64,000 nucleotides of DNA from Holtermannia corniformis. Lineage: Eukaryota > Basidiomycota > Tremellomycetes > Holtermanniales. The notes under the pieces were generated by a model. It was not told where the DNA came from. It was given only the letters and a program-made list of their open reading frames with translations, and made no database searches. The DNA lies in the NCBI GenBank assembly GCA_001599935.1, contig BCIJ01000001.1:1460766-1524765 (forward strand), read 5' to 3'. A program made the translations under genes and the position numbers. Shown one piece after another: positions 45,457 to 57,975 of the stretch (within the stretch, counting starts at the first letter, position 1; every line of letters begins with the position of its first letter).

Positions 45457-48400
45457 ATGTCACACCCTCCTGCGCAACCGCACAAAGCACACGCCGTGCC
45501 ACCGCCCAGCGCGCCGTCAAAGTCAAAGAAGAAGAAGAAGAACAAGGCCGCAACCGCCGCGACCGCACCGGCCATCCCTCCACCCGAGTTTGCCTACCCC
45601 GGTCCAGCCGGCTACGCCTACCCAGACTTTGACTCGATCCCGCCGCTCGAGCCCACGGTGCCGTCGACCGCCGCCGCCTCGTTCCCGCTCCCGTTCCCCT
45701 TTGACTTTCCTCCATCCGCCACAGCGCCCGAGCTCGCGCACGGTCACGGCCTCTCCGACTTTCTCAACACACCGCTCGCCGGCCTGTCGGCTCCGGCGAG
45801 CTTTAATATCACCCACGACGACCTGCTCTCGACCGCCAACGAACTCTATCGGAGGATGGCAGAGCCCGAATTCGGCTCGGACGATGCCTACTGGAGCAGT
45901 CTGCCGAGCCACCTCAGGCAGTTTATCCGCGACGCCGTTCCGTTCAACGGATCCCTCGGCGCTCAGCAGCCGTCCAACGGACAGGGCAGTCAGCCGGGCG
46001 GTCCAGCAGGCGCCGCCGCCGGTCAGCGAGCAATGTATGCCATGGCTCAGCAGATTGTAAACGCTGCTAGCCAGGGCATGGGCCTCGGCGCTGGCGTCGG
46101 CGCCGGCCTGTTGGCGAGCTCGGTCGGGCTCGGGCCTCAGCAGCTCAACCGGCCGCAACAGACTCAGCAACCACTGGCCGAGGAGCTCGGCTTCCACCGT
46201 CACCCAAACGACCAAGGTCGACGACGACCCGACGGCGTCGTCTCGCTCGACGGTGTCAGTGACGACGAGTACGAGGATGACGAGGGGTGGGTATCTCTCC
46301 GCTTGGTGCGCTTGCTAACACTTCCTCAGCGACTATGAAGCCGACGAGCTCGACGGTCTACCTCCTCAGCCCGAGACGGCCGCCAAGAAGAAGAATAAAA
46401 AGAAGAAGAAGAAGGGCGCAACGGCTCAGCAACCACCCGTGCCCGTTCACGCGCCGCCGCCACCCGTCGTCGCACCACAACCGCCTCCGCCGCCAAAGCA
46501 ACAGCCGCCACGGCAGCCGCAACCCAACCTGCCCGCACCTCCACCCCCCTCGTCTCGCGCCGCCGGCAAGCAGCCAATGACCCACCCACCGGCCGCACAC
46601 CCGCACCCGGCCCCGCCTGTGCGCTCTGCGCGTTCAGCAGGCAAAGCGCCGGCGACCAACCCGCCGCACTCGCACCCGCACAACCACCCGCACCCGCCCC
46701 CTTCAAAGCCTGGCTCCGTCGCCTCGGGCGCGGGAGCAGGCGCAAAGGGTAAAGCGGCAGCACCGCAGCAGCCGGCCAAGATCTGGGCGCAGAACAGTGC
46801 CGAGGAGCGCGAGAACATTCGCGATTTCTGGCTGCGACTGGACGAAAGCGAACGGCGGGATCTGCTCCAGATTGAAAAAGAGGCCGTGCTGCGCAAGATG
46901 AAGGAGCAGCAGCGGCATACGTGCGGCTGCGCCGTGTGTGGGCGGAAAAAAACGAATATCGAGGAGGAGCTCGATGTCCTGTACGAAGCTTATTACGATG
47001 AGCTCGAGTCGTATGCGATCCACCAGGCGCAAGCACAGGTCGCAAACGGGAACCAACCGCTCCCGCTCGGTCCGGGTCCGTTCCCCGGGTCGATCGAAAT
47101 GGACTCGACAGGGCACCTCACAAAACTCGACCACCTCGCACCCGCACCTAGACCACCGTTACCGCCGATCGCAGATGACAAGCATGTCCACCACCACGCG
47201 CACCCCGACGACGAAGCCGAGTCTGAAGAGTACGACGACGACGAATACGACGACGACGAGCTCGAAGACGACGAGATTGGGTCGGATGCCGCCGAGATTG
47301 GCGACGACCCAGAAGACGACGAGCACCCGCCGCCATCAAAGCACGCGCACGCGCACCCGCCGAAACCGGGCAAGCACCACCACCACGCCCATGGCGCTCA
47401 ACCGCACGCAAAGGACGCAGAGTCGGATTTCCTCAGCTTTGGCAGCAATCTCACCACGATCAAAGGTCAGTCTGGGCCGCTCGGGCTCGCGTAGGGCTTA
47501 CGCTGAGCTTTTTCTGGTTTCTCTCTTGCCCCGTCCCCCCTGCCCAATCGTCACTCTCGCGCGCGTCCGTTTGCCGATAAGGAGGGATCCTGACCGTGGC
47601 CGACGACCTGCTCAAGAACGATGGCGTAAAGTTTCTCGAGATGATGGAGCAGCTCGCGAACCGGCGCATGGTCCGTGAAGACGAGGTCGTGCATGAGCTC
47701 GAGAACGGCGATGAGGATGAGACGGACGACGAGCACGATGGCGACGTCGATGAGGATGAAGAGTGCGTCGACTCGGCCGCGATCGTGTGCGCACTGACGT
47801 TTCCAGGGCTGACGAAGAGGTCTCTGACGCTCAACGGATGGAGGAAGGCCGTCGCATGTTCCAGATCTTTGCCGCGCGCATGTTTGAGCAGCGCGTGCTG
47901 CAAGCGTACCGTGAAAAGGTCGCAAAGCAGCGCGAGGAGCAGCTCCTCCGCGAGATTGACGAGGAGGCCCAGTCTCAGCGTCTCAAAGAGGAGAAGCGGG
48001 CCAAGGAGGCGCAGAAGAAAAAAGACAAGAAGCGCCTGCTCAAGCAGCAAAAGGACGAGGAGAAGGCTGCGCGCGATGCCCAGATTGCGGCCGAACAGGC
48101 GGCGGCAAAGGCCGAACGCGAGGCGCGCGAAGCTGAAGTCGCGCGCAAGCGTGAAGAGGAGCGTGCGCGTCGCGAGGCTGTGAAAAAGGCTGCGCTCGAA
48201 GAGGCCAACAAGCGTGAAGCTGAAAAGCGCCGGCGGCAGCAAGAGGAGCGTGAGCGGGAAGAGGAGCAGCAGCGCAAGAAGCGTGAGCGCGAGGAAAAGG
48301 CCAAGCGGGAACGCGAGGCTCGCGACAAGGAACGCAAAGAGAAGGAAGAGGCCGAAAGGGCTGCAAAGGAGGCAAAGGACAAGGAGGAGCGCGAACGCCA

Positions 48401-49841
48401 GGCAAAGCTGCAAGAACAGCGCAAGGCCGAAGAGGCCGCGCGCAAGGAGCAAGAGGCAAAGGAGACCGCGGCTGAAGTCGATCGTCAAGCGCGCCTCGCG
48501 TTGCAACAGCAGCAGGAACGTCAGGCAAAGGCAGCAGCAGCAAAGCAACTGCAAGCCGCTCAAGCAGCTGCTGCTGCCAAGGCGCAGCCGGCTCGACCAC
48601 CTCCCAGTCCTGCGGGTCCGAGTCACAAGCCACCAACGCAGCCACGTAGCAATGGCCCGTCGATGCCTATCCCGCAGACCCCACTCCAAGCCTCGACGAC
48701 GTCACCCGCTCCCCTGGCCCCATCCCCAGTCAAGGCAAACGTCCCGATCGGGCAGTCGATGCGACCGCCGCCTCAGGCTCAGTCTCAAATCCGCCCGACC
48801 GTGCCCTTGTCCATTCCGAACAAGAAGCCAGGTCAGCAGCAACCGCCGCCTGCCCACGCCTTCTACGGCCAGAGTTCGGTTCCACTCGGTCAACCGTCGC
48901 ACGCGTTCCAGAACCGCGCGCCGCAAGGACAGATGCACCCGCAGCCTGGTTCAAGCTCGTACGGTGCCACTTCAACGTTTGGCATGTCGCGTCCTCCTCC
49001 CCAGCAGTCGTACGGCAACATGCTTGCACCCTCGCCTTCGCCAGTCTTCTCCTCGACACAGCCGCTGAACGGGGCGTCCATCTCACCTGGGCCGAGACCG
49101 TTCAACACCCCGCCGCTCATGGAGCAGCCCATCACGTCGCCATTCGACACGCCAAACGGCGGTATGCGCACCGCCCCGATCGGTATGGGTTTCCCGTCAA
49201 AGACACCTGGCAGACTACAATCGGTCGACGAGGCGTTTGCCCCGGCACCCGCCCCGATCGGTGGGCCATCGCATCTCCGCCGACTGTCGCACAACGAGTT
49301 GCCGTCGTCGATGCTCACGCAGCAAAAGCCAGAGTACCGACAGCGCGTCGACTCGCTGACTAGCGCCACGCTTGGGTCGATTGCTCCGATCGGGCGACCA
49401 CGCCCGGCCAACGGGCTGCATGACCCTCACGATTATCCCGTCTCGGGTTCGGCCGCGTTGCGTGCGACGTCAGCTGGCGGAGAACAAGTCCTCGGCTCGG
49501 CTGCTCTCGGCGAGGACGAGATTGTGCCGGCTCAGCCTCGTCATGTGTCCAACGGCTGGGCATCATCCACCTCGACGGGTCAAGACCGATGGGGTCTGAC
49601 CTCGCCTCCGTCCAACATTTGGAACAGCGCACAGCCGAGCGCCGCTCCTGGATGGGGTGCTCCACCCGCCATCGGCTCTCGAGCGGTCACCGGGCTTGGA
49701 GCCGCGCCAGGTCCATCCGCTCAGCAAAGCCGACAGCAACCGTTTGGTAGCATCGGCAGCGGCAACGTCTTTGGCGCCGCGCCAGGCGGCAACCACCTCT
49801 TTTCACCCCCTCAGCAAACACCCCATCCGCAGCAGCACTAG
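45457..49841 (+). CDS. NST1: Stress response protein Nst1
   Basis: About 1250 residues in four exons. N-terminus [20 protein letters not shown] with a KSKKKKKNK patch; a second Lys run follows the first intron. The conserved core is [20 protein letters not shown], then [33 protein letters not shown] Cys cluster ([11 protein letters not shown]) and [16 protein letters not shown]. An acidic His-rich block precedes [20 protein letters not shown], and a very long Glu/Lys/Arg coiled coil fills 47.9-48.55 kb. The C-terminal ~430 residues are Gln/Pro/Ser-rich. Nst1 in yeast is a negative regulator of salt tolerance and a P-body scaffold component. Start at 45457 was chosen because it begins the Nst1-like text; the upstream in-frame extension from 45088 is Arg-rich and unlike the family. 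Confidence 0.88.
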
Positions 49842-49929
49842 CCTTGCCTGATCCTTCATTGCTTGCCGTGTAGCAGCAGGTCTTCGATGCAAAATGTGCA
49901 AAAGCCATCTCGTAGCATCTCTTGGCTCA

Positions 49930-52900
49930 CTACTGCCCGCCGAGGCCCATCTTGAGCAACGCGCCTGCAATGTCCACAGAGTCCCAGTCAATCTCCTTCT
50001 TCTCGTCCTCGGCCGCATCGGCCTCTTGCGACATCTTGCTCTGGATGTACACGAGCGTGTTACGGAAGTGCTGCAATGTTCAGTCGAGGTCTCGACCAGT
50101 ATGACCGATGACCCACCCTGACGATCATTTCTGGTGTGTGCACTCCATCGACGAGCCCCGACGGCGCGCCGGACGAAGGGTGTACGTCGGCACCGTGAAT
50201 AGAGTCAATGTTGCTAGTGATGAGCTCAACCAGGCTGTTGATGTACTTTGGCGTGACCTGCAGGGGTCAGCGTCACTGCTAGAGTCGAGGATGACTGACC
50301 GCCTCGACGCCCTGCTCGTAGTAGTAGATGTACTGGTCGAGCGCATCGACGTAGAGCTGCACGCTGGTGATCTCGTCGATGCAAGAGCTAGCGATGCGCA
50401 ACGACTTTTGCAGGCATTCCAGTACGCGCTTGCCGTCTCGGTAGGGCGCCTGGCGTTTGTCAGCTTGCTACGAGAAGCAGTTGTCCACAAAGCCCACCTT
50501 ATCGTCCAGCTCGCGGCCCAAGAGCGGACTCTGCCACCACATGTGACTAGCATACAAGACGGCTGTCGCCTGGTGACTCTTCTTCAGCAGCTTGCTCCCG
50601 TGCAGGGCCGCCTTGGTGATGAGCGTATCATAGTTGTCCGATCCGAACACGCGAGACGCCTGCAAAGCCGAGATGATGCCCGCGATCGCTTGCAGCTGCG
50701 CGCGACTTTCCGAAATGCTCTCCTCGTAAATGACAAAGGCCTGTACGAAGAATTCGTACGTGAGCTCTTCGAGACCGCATTCGTCGGCGACCTGGGCGGC
50801 GAGCAGGAACAACCGCAAGCAGATTTCAGACGCCTCGACTTTGTGGTAGAGGATTGAAATGACTTGGTGGATGAACTTGAACAATGACGCGAGCTTGCTC
50901 TCCCACTCTTCATCCTGCACGAGTCAGATGGGTCTGTAACACGATGGTGTACCGACCTGCTCCTTGGCCTTGTACCGCCGAGCTAGTTTGATGCCAGAAG
51001 AGATGAGTGGCGGGAACGTGTATCGTATCCGATCACCACCCTCGGCAAAGTGTTTTCTCGCCGTTTGCAAAAGCTGCAATGGGTCAGCAAACCTCGATAC
51101 TGGCGCCCAGTGACGTACATCAAATTGCGTCTGCAGATCGTCGGAGCGGAACAAATGCACCATCCGCGCTACCCAGCCCTGCTCCTCTGCCATCTCGCGA
51201 GGGTCATATTGCTGCTGGCCACGGACACGGCCACCGCCGCCGACCGTCGAGTCCTTGCTGTCTTTGACGAGCACATTGCAGAGGCCCAGGACACCGCTGA
51301 CGTCCTCGGGCGTCTCGATGTACGTGTCGTTCTTGAGGACTGATGAAACGACGGCGTGGCCGACGGACGCGCGGGTGGCGTAGGGCTGGGCAGCGAGTAG
51401 AGTCGTGTACGAGGGGATGGCGAGGAGAGTGAGAACAGAGAGGTACGAGTTGACGGGTGCGAGCAGGAGCGCAAACAGGTTGGCGGTCGTCTGCGGCGTG
51501 TGGAGCTCGGTGCTATCGATTGTCAGCAAGTCACAATGGCGTCGATATTGACCGACCTCTGCGCAAACTCGGCAATCTTGCCCAAGGCAAATGACAAGAT
51601 TTGATCGACGTATTCGAGCTTGTCGGGGTAGCAGCTCAACGAGAGGTTGATCAACGAGACAAGCAGCGCCGTAATATCCTGGATCGACAGATCCGGTCGA
51701 GCCTGAGCATAGCGTTAGTCGTGGTCATGTCCGATGCCAGTACCCACCTTGATGAGCTCCACGACCTGGTGCCAGAACACTTCGAATAGCTTGACGTCTT
51801 CCGGGATCCCTCTAAACTTGCGCACGGGCTCGGCCTTTTCCTTGCCCTTTTCCGACGCAGGAGTAGCGGGTACAGTGTCGCCATTCGCGCCATCGACGTC
51901 CTTGTTCTCTCCATCAGAGACCTTGACCTCGGTCTTCTCTGTCACTGGCGACGCCGCGTCTCCGCCCCAGATATCGCCCTCGGCCTGTGGGTTGGCCTTT
52001 GGCGTCTGCGGGATGCCATCGATCGAAGCCTTGCCCTTGCCGCGCATGCCCTTGACTTTTTCTGCAAGCCTGCGAGCAGCTTCCTCCTCGCCGCGCTTCT
52101 TGTCTTCAGGCGACTCGTTTTCAGCTTCGCGCGCTGCATAAGCCGCTAGCCGGTCAATGAGCGCAATGACAATCTGTTTGATGTTGACGCGCGGGTGTAA
52201 CTGCGCCGTAGCGGACAAGAATGGGCCAAGCGTGTGCAGGTGGAAATCGTCGGTAAAGACCTGTTCGCTCATGATTAGCACTTCCACCGCTAGTCTTCAG
52301 TGGACCGACCTGGATGACGACCTCCATCAGGTACTCTTGTGCGATCACATCCTTGCAGTTGACGACCTGCTCCAGGATACTCGGCAGGATTGTGCGCTCG
52401 TACATGCCGAGATCGACACCTTCAAGCTGACTGAGGCGGACGAGGTTGGTGCCGACGAGGATCCGCAGTTCTTTGCGTTCCATCTCGCGCTTCTCGCGTT
52501 CCCGCGAGTGACCTTGGTGCTGGAGCCGCACCCAGAGCTTGTTCATCTCGATAAAGTTGGTGAGCACAAAGCCGATAGAGTCTTGCAGGTTGCCGCCGGG
52601 GCTGCGAGCGTCAGCATTGGGCATTGGGTGCAATATGAGATCTCCTGAAGTCGTTCCGATGCGGATGGTTCGGATTCGACTCCCATGTGGTATGTGATTG
52701 CTCCTCATATAGCACTCACCCATTATCGTCTCCGACCGGCAAGCAGTCTCTCGTCTGTCCACTCAGGTAGTGGCGCAAGAACAGGCCTCGGGTCGGATGC
52801 TGCACACCACGCGTCATCTCCATCATATCCTTCATGATCTCCTTGACCGGCGCGTCCGGAATCGACATGTAGACGGAGCCAACGGTGATCATCAGGTACA

Positions 52901-53498
52901 GGCGGGGGCTGTACACTGTTAGCCTGGGGCGAGGCTGGCACGGGGACGCACACAATGTTGCCGGCGTATTGTACGAGTTCGTACAGGTCTGCAAGATGGT
53001 GCTTGCCAGTCTGATGGGCGTCGTACAGGTAGTTCTGGGAGGTTATTAGTAGTATGCAGGTGTGCTGTGTGGCAGATGGCGTACGGTGAGGTGTCGCAAT
53101 GCGTCAAACACGCTCATGTCTGTATGCGGTCAGCATGTGCAGTCAGATCTGCCTTGAGCTCGACTGACAGAGCTCGTAGTATTGTTTCTGTATCACCACA
53201 ATGTCAGCTTGGCGTGGCTCGAGTTGTATGACGCACCGGTGACAAGCTCGACGTCCGTAGCTCTGCTAGCATGGCCGAGGCGCTTTTGAGCGCGTCCATG
53301 ATCTGATCCGAGTCCTGATGGATACGATCAGCCCTAGACGTCCGGGTGGTTGCACCGCTGACACCTACGAGGCATCGCTTCATCTGAATCATCTGCACCT
53401 TGACCGTGCTGTGCCCTGTCAGTTCACCTGGCGTACTGTCAGCTCGCATGGTCCCTGGCATACCTGAGCACCTCTGCCAACATCTTGCCTTCCTCCAT
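49930..53498 (-). CDS. VPS35: Retromer subunit Vps35
   Basis: Conserved Vps35 text throughout: [12 protein letters not shown] near the start, [36 protein letters not shown] segment, [99 protein letters not shown], then [20 protein letters not shown] and, after a charged spacer ([12 protein letters not shown]), [20 protein letters not shown] and [20 protein letters not shown]. The domain is an alpha-solenoid of about 900 residues in many exons. Vps35 is the core of the retromer coat for endosome-to-Golgi retrieval. The spacer of about 110 residues between the two halves is rich in Glu, Lys and Ala. Start [11 protein letters not shown] is followed by an intron as the first splice. It converges with NST1, with 88 bp between stops. 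Confidence 0.95.
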
Positions 53499-53654
53499 CG
53501 TGGCGTGTGAGTTGAAGTGATGCTGGATGCGAGCTGATGGTTGCTATAGTCTGTGCCCCGCTATCAGCATGCCGAGTCTATTTCCTCCGCGAAGATTACC
53601 CGCAATTGTGTGCTGCTACAGCTGTCAACGCTTCTATCAACCACCACAGGCAAG

Positions 53655-54852
53655 ATGGCACCCCTGTTGACAGAGGAAGAGTCGGCACTGGACCCGTACA
53701 AGATCCTCGGGGTTGAACCGTCGGCAACGGAAAAGGAGATCAAGCAGGCATTCAGGAAGCAGAGTCTGAAATGTCACCCTGACAAGGTCGGTTCGGTGCT
53801 GGCTTGCTTGCCGTAGCGCTCGCTGACAGTTTCTATCACAGGATCCTAGTGAAGCGGCCAGTCAGTCGTTGATGCGCACCGGACAGGTGGCAATATACTG
53901 ACAGTAGCCACAGAGGTCCAATTCCACCAACTCTCCGTCGCTGTCGGTATTCTCAATGATCCCGCCAAACGAGCCTTTCTCGGCTCTCAGTACGAGACGA
54001 AACGGCTCGCAAGGGAGAAATATTCGAAAATGGAGAAACGCCGTCAAGGCGCTGTGGATGTGCGTCCCTATATCATCCAACTCAAAAGCCGTCGCTGACA
54101 TTCCGTAGGACCTCCTCGCTCGTGAAGACGCCGCCAAGAAGGCTCGAGTCGAGCGAGCAAAGGCGACTGCTCAACTACACGAAGAGAACGAGATCAAGGA
54201 ACAAGGCCGCAAATTGCGTGAAGAGGCTCAACGGCGCGCTCAGGCCGCCGCCGCGCCACCACCACCACCCGTACCAAATCCAGAAGATCCCAAGCCAGAC
54301 ATCTCGGCCCTCGACTTGACGCTGAGCTTGCAGTTTCCCTCGGGCTCCTCGTCGGACCCGGCTCAGTCGTCGAGTCAGGCGCTGAAGGAGGCGTTGAGCG
54401 CGCGCTATGGCGCCATCTCGCATGTGGTGCTGAAAGAGGGCCAAGCGGCGCCAGCGGCTTCGTCAAAGAAGAAGCAAAAAGGCAAAAAGGCGATCGTAGA
54501 GTTTGCCGACGGGAACTGGGGCGGGTGCTGGGCCTGCATGAGGGATCATGAGCAGGCGGAAGAGGGTGGCGGGCGGGAGGTGGTCAAGGGCTTGAAGGCG
54601 CGCTGGGCGACTGGAGAGGAGCCGAAATGGGTCGAGTGGGCAAAAAAGCAGGGCCAAGTCGATACGCAGCGGACTGCTAGAGTCGGGCCATCGACCGCCA
54701 TCCCGAGTTTCTCATTCACGCCTTCTGCGGCGGCCCCAGCACCTAGTCCAAGCACCGGCGCAGATTTCGAAAGCATGACGCTCCTGCGGATGCGCCAACG
54801 CGAACGCGAACGGCTCGAAGCCCAGATCCGAGCAGAGGAAGGCGACGAATGA
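53655..54852 (+). CDS. CWC23: J-protein of the DNAJC17/Cwc23 type
   Basis: J domain at residues ~12-70: [32 protein letters not shown] with the HPD motif at the end of exon 1, then a 19-nt exon (DPSEAA, 53842-53860) and [20 protein letters not shown]. Then [20 protein letters not shown] and [20 protein letters not shown] form a charged coiled coil, and the C-terminal part contains [11 protein letters not shown] and [16 protein letters not shown], which reads as an RRM-like fold, as in DNAJC17. The end is [25 protein letters not shown]17/Cwc23 is a spliceosome-associated J-protein. Four exons. ATG at 53655 gives the short N-terminus usual in the family. Confidence 0.85.
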
Positions 54853-54972
54853 CCGACTTATGCGGCTCGCGGCGAGGTTCATACGGCGTTGCTTGCTGCA
54901 ATCCTAGCCGAGATGGTGCGTGACCACTCAAGCAAAGCTGCTGCTCTATGCTGACTTGGTTTTGGGATTCAG

Positions 54973-55567
54973 ATGGAAGCCCTGCCCGCGCTAGAGACCT
55001 CCACGCCTACGGATTTTTCGTCCAACTGCAGTCCAGTGCGAGTAACGAGAACCAAGCGCAGACATCTGCACCGCCAGCATCTGCACCGCCAGCACCTCTA
55101 CGAGTAGACACGCCCTATGGATTGGATTGGATTGTGATCAGCACCAGAAGCGATTTTGGTTGAAGCCCTCAGAGGCCATTCACGTCAAGAGCGCCACAGT
55201 AATCCAGGAGCGAAGCGGTCTGTACGTGCTGGTGAAGGATGTATCAGAGACAAGCTTTGAGAGGAACCTCGGCACTCTCCCATTTGCCACCAACCGACGA
55301 CCGTTGACCAACCCCAGCATGAATCCAGAATATCCCAAAGAAACAGTGCGCATCATCGAAAGCCTTCATGCCGTCCTCAAGGCGGACATCACGAAGCGAG
55401 ATCGAGTCACCGCTGTCCGAAGGCCAAGGGACGTCAGCTCTTCCAAGACTCCCTCCGAGTCTTCAACCATTATCAAATGGGTTACAACCTTGCCGATGAC
55501 GATCGGACCGCCGCTGCAGGCCTAGGAGTATCTGCCGAGACTCTTGGTGCGCTGTCCAAAAGTCAGG
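54973..55567 (+). pseudogene. Open reading frames of an unknown, possibly disrupted gene
   Basis: Three protein-like stretches on one strand lie in alternating frames. A first piece starts MEALPALETSTPTDFSSN at an ATG following a good acceptor (54973) and hits a stop after a doubled 15-bp unit (HLHRQHLHRQ). A second, in another frame without ATG, runs from about 55100 to 55525 (ERSGLYVLVKDVSETSFER, KETVRIIESLHAVLKADIT). A third, back in the first frame, runs GRQLFQDSLRVFNHYQMGYN to TGA at 55567 (LGALSKSQESLGAGDEP). No intron of usual size joins the second to the third unless part of the text is lost. Either there are short unusual introns, a frameshift in the sequence, or a decayed gene. No family recognised. 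Confidence 0.35.
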
Positions 55568-55733
55568 AAAGTCTGGGCGCTGGCGACGAGCCTTGACAGC
55601 TTGGGCAATACCCACACTCCAGCTGATTCTGTGATTCTTGCCACCCGTGCCTCTGGTTTGCGGGCGACGACAGCAGCAAGGGGGACGAAGGAACGAGTGT
55701 CGCGCGAAATGCTGCATATGATCATCCACGCCA

Positions 55734-57098
55734 CTACTGGCTCACACACGCATCCTTGACCTCGCGCCCGAGCTTGCTACCCTTGAACCGCTTGACGCCC
55801 TCGACGAGCTCGAGATCGGCATCGGACAGCGGTTCTTCCCACCCATCTTCGACTTGGCTTTTCGGCCCGTGCTCTTCTAGCATTGCGAGTTTGCGTTTGA
55901 GCAGGGATGTGAGGGGGTGGTGGGGTGATGTTGCTGGCGCTACGAATGTCAGCTCGAGCTCCTGCCCATGTGACATACGCACGCTCGGCTGGAGCGAAGG
56001 GGAACAGGTCCCCGCTTGTGCCCTTTGGCGCTCGCAGCCTCTCCTGAGGTCCGTCAGCGCCGCCCCACCCGGCCCGAATCATACACACCTCGCCGCCTTC
56101 TCTGCGCTCCAACCCACGCACAATGAACCGGCCTTCGTTTGACACGCCCAGGTCGGCCTTTGAAAACGTCATCTTTACTAGCGTCAACAGCTCGATCGGC
56201 GTCAACAGCCGCTGCTCATTCTCCTCCTTGTCCGCCGCGTCCGTCGTCGTCGCCTGGTTCATGTCGTGCTCGTACTGTCTTAGCTCTTCTGCATCGGCCT
56301 TGTCTTGGGTCAATCCGATGGTCGGGTCGATGGCTGATTGCGGTTGCGGCGGTTGGAGCGACGTTGGGTCATGGTCGATCGGTAGTAGGGATGAAAACCG
56401 TTGCGCATAGTTTGCGTAGAGCTCGGCTTGCGGGATCGAGCTGCCGTCGGGGTTGAGCGGCGTTTGATAGCTCGACAGCAGCCTGACTGCAGTCAGCATG
56501 TCAACTTGATGAGGACCAAACCCACCATGCACTCGCGCGCAGCGGCTCTGCCAAGCTCCCAACGTACTCCTCCAAGCTCTGCTCGCGCGGCACCTCAGCT
56601 TGCGCCTGGCTATCGCTCGGCCCGCTTCCCTCCCGGTATGCCTCCTTCATTCGCTCCCGGATGCCCTTCATCACATAGTCATCGTTGTCCTTGGCCATTG
56701 TGCACCCACTGAACGTGGCGCACGCCAGCTGGATGAGCTCCTGGCCGCCCAAGAGTGGCACCGACTTGTGGTACGGATCAAACCGCGTTTTATACGCTTG
56801 GTACAGGTCGAGCTGTGACACGGTCGAGCTCGGGCCTGCTGATCGGTACGCGACTTGCAGCCTGCGATTGTCAGTCCTGGTTCGAGGATACTTGACGCAG
56901 AAAAGGGCCGAACCCAAGCGTGGCTTGACACATGCCACCATAAACGGCCCACTGGGTCAAGTGCTGCGCACCACAGCATCCAGCACATCAAAGTGAGTTG
57001 ATCGCCAGGACGACAGCTACGCGGATCGAGCTTGTATCGGCTGCGGCGGGATTTACATCGTGTGCGTCCTCTGTAGCAAGAGCTGGGCTCCGGCCCAT
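55734..57098 (-). CDS. Protein with two RFX-like winged-helix modules
   Basis: Two segments share one pattern. Module 1 (about 56640-56820): SQLDLYQAYKTRF, VPLLGGQELIQLACATFSGC, DDYVMKGIRERMK. Module 2 (about 56110-56430): PQAELYANYAQRFSSLL, LLTPIELLTLVKMTFSKADL, GRFIVRGLERREG. LY..Y..RF, LL..EL..L...TFS and (Y/F)(V/M).(K/R)G(I/L) recur with the same order, suggesting an internal duplication. The pattern resembles the RFX-type winged helix found in ARID2/Rsc9-type SWI/SNF subunits, so a chromatin remodelling role is possible but unproven. Module 2 has a ~60-residue polar insertion. The C-terminus (LTSLLKRKLAMLEEHGP, LELVEGVKRFKGSKLGR) is charged. Start at 57098 and the first two splices are uncertain. 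Confidence 0.5.
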
Positions 57099-57975
57099 GA
57101 CCTCCACAGCCCGTGCGCGAAAGGTTGCGCGGACCTGACGGGATCGTTGAAAGACTGCTCGGGTGCATGATTGTTGCGCGTGAGGCGCGTCTAGACAAGC
57201 CGAGTCGCAGCTGCTTTCGCGCTACGAAGCTAGACGAGGGCTAGCATTTGATATTCGACAGTAGCGGTTCAGCTGAGCGACAAAGAGCCAAGGCCACTAG
57301 CACCAGCTGCTGCAGTGCTGTGCGAATTTGCTGTACCGTCTGCAAGCTAGCAGACAAAAGTAGAAGAGGTCACATATCCCAAAGCCGGGATCGCAGCGCT
57401 GACCCGATACGTGCTCGGACACTCTACGACACCAGCTGTGAAGGTGTGATAAGCCTGAGCACGTATCACAACACGAACGCATAAGCTCTGTGCTTAGTAC
57501 CAAGCATGCAGGCAAACGATGATTGTGACACGCACAGCTGCATGCTTGCGTGACTAGGACATGCGCTCAGACGAGTTCTGTACAGCTTTGAGGCGCCTAA
57601 GGGCTCGTGAAGCAGCGAGCGCGCGAAATGGCGTAGTCGCAGTGTTCCCGTCACTTAAAGCTACTCGGAGCTGTACGGTGTAGCGCACTGGGCCTCGTGG
57701 TGCTGCGAACCGCGCCGTTCAGCTCCGTGGACCGTGTCACTCGCAAAGCATTGTGATCTCGGGTTTGTTCACTGTCAATGCGCTCACCGCCGTCATAGAC
57801 CAGGGCAGGCTAGCCGGCAACCTTGAGTCAGTCTAGCCAATAGCGCCCAAGTTGCCGCATAGCCTACCCTGTCATAGACCCCAACACGAACGCGCCGTCC
57901 GCGAGCTACGTCAGAGTCTTCTCCCGGGCGCACCCAACCTATCTCATCCACGCAAGCGCACAATCCCCCGCCGAC
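57099..57975. other. Intergenic region between two minus-strand genes
   Basis: 877 bases between the start of the RFX-like gene and the stop of the homeodomain gene. Open frames are all under 80 codons. It must contain the RFX-like gene's promoter and the homeodomain gene's 3' UTR. No RNA gene or repeat was seen. Confidence 0.45.

Noticed and set aside
47460..48689. 409-codon open frame antisense to NST1, Leu/Ser-rich and membrane-like
   Set aside because: It is the mirror of the Glu/Lys/Arg-rich coiled coil: CTC/CTT/GCG codons arise from GAG/AAG/CGC repeats. The sense strand carries the conserved Nst1 text.
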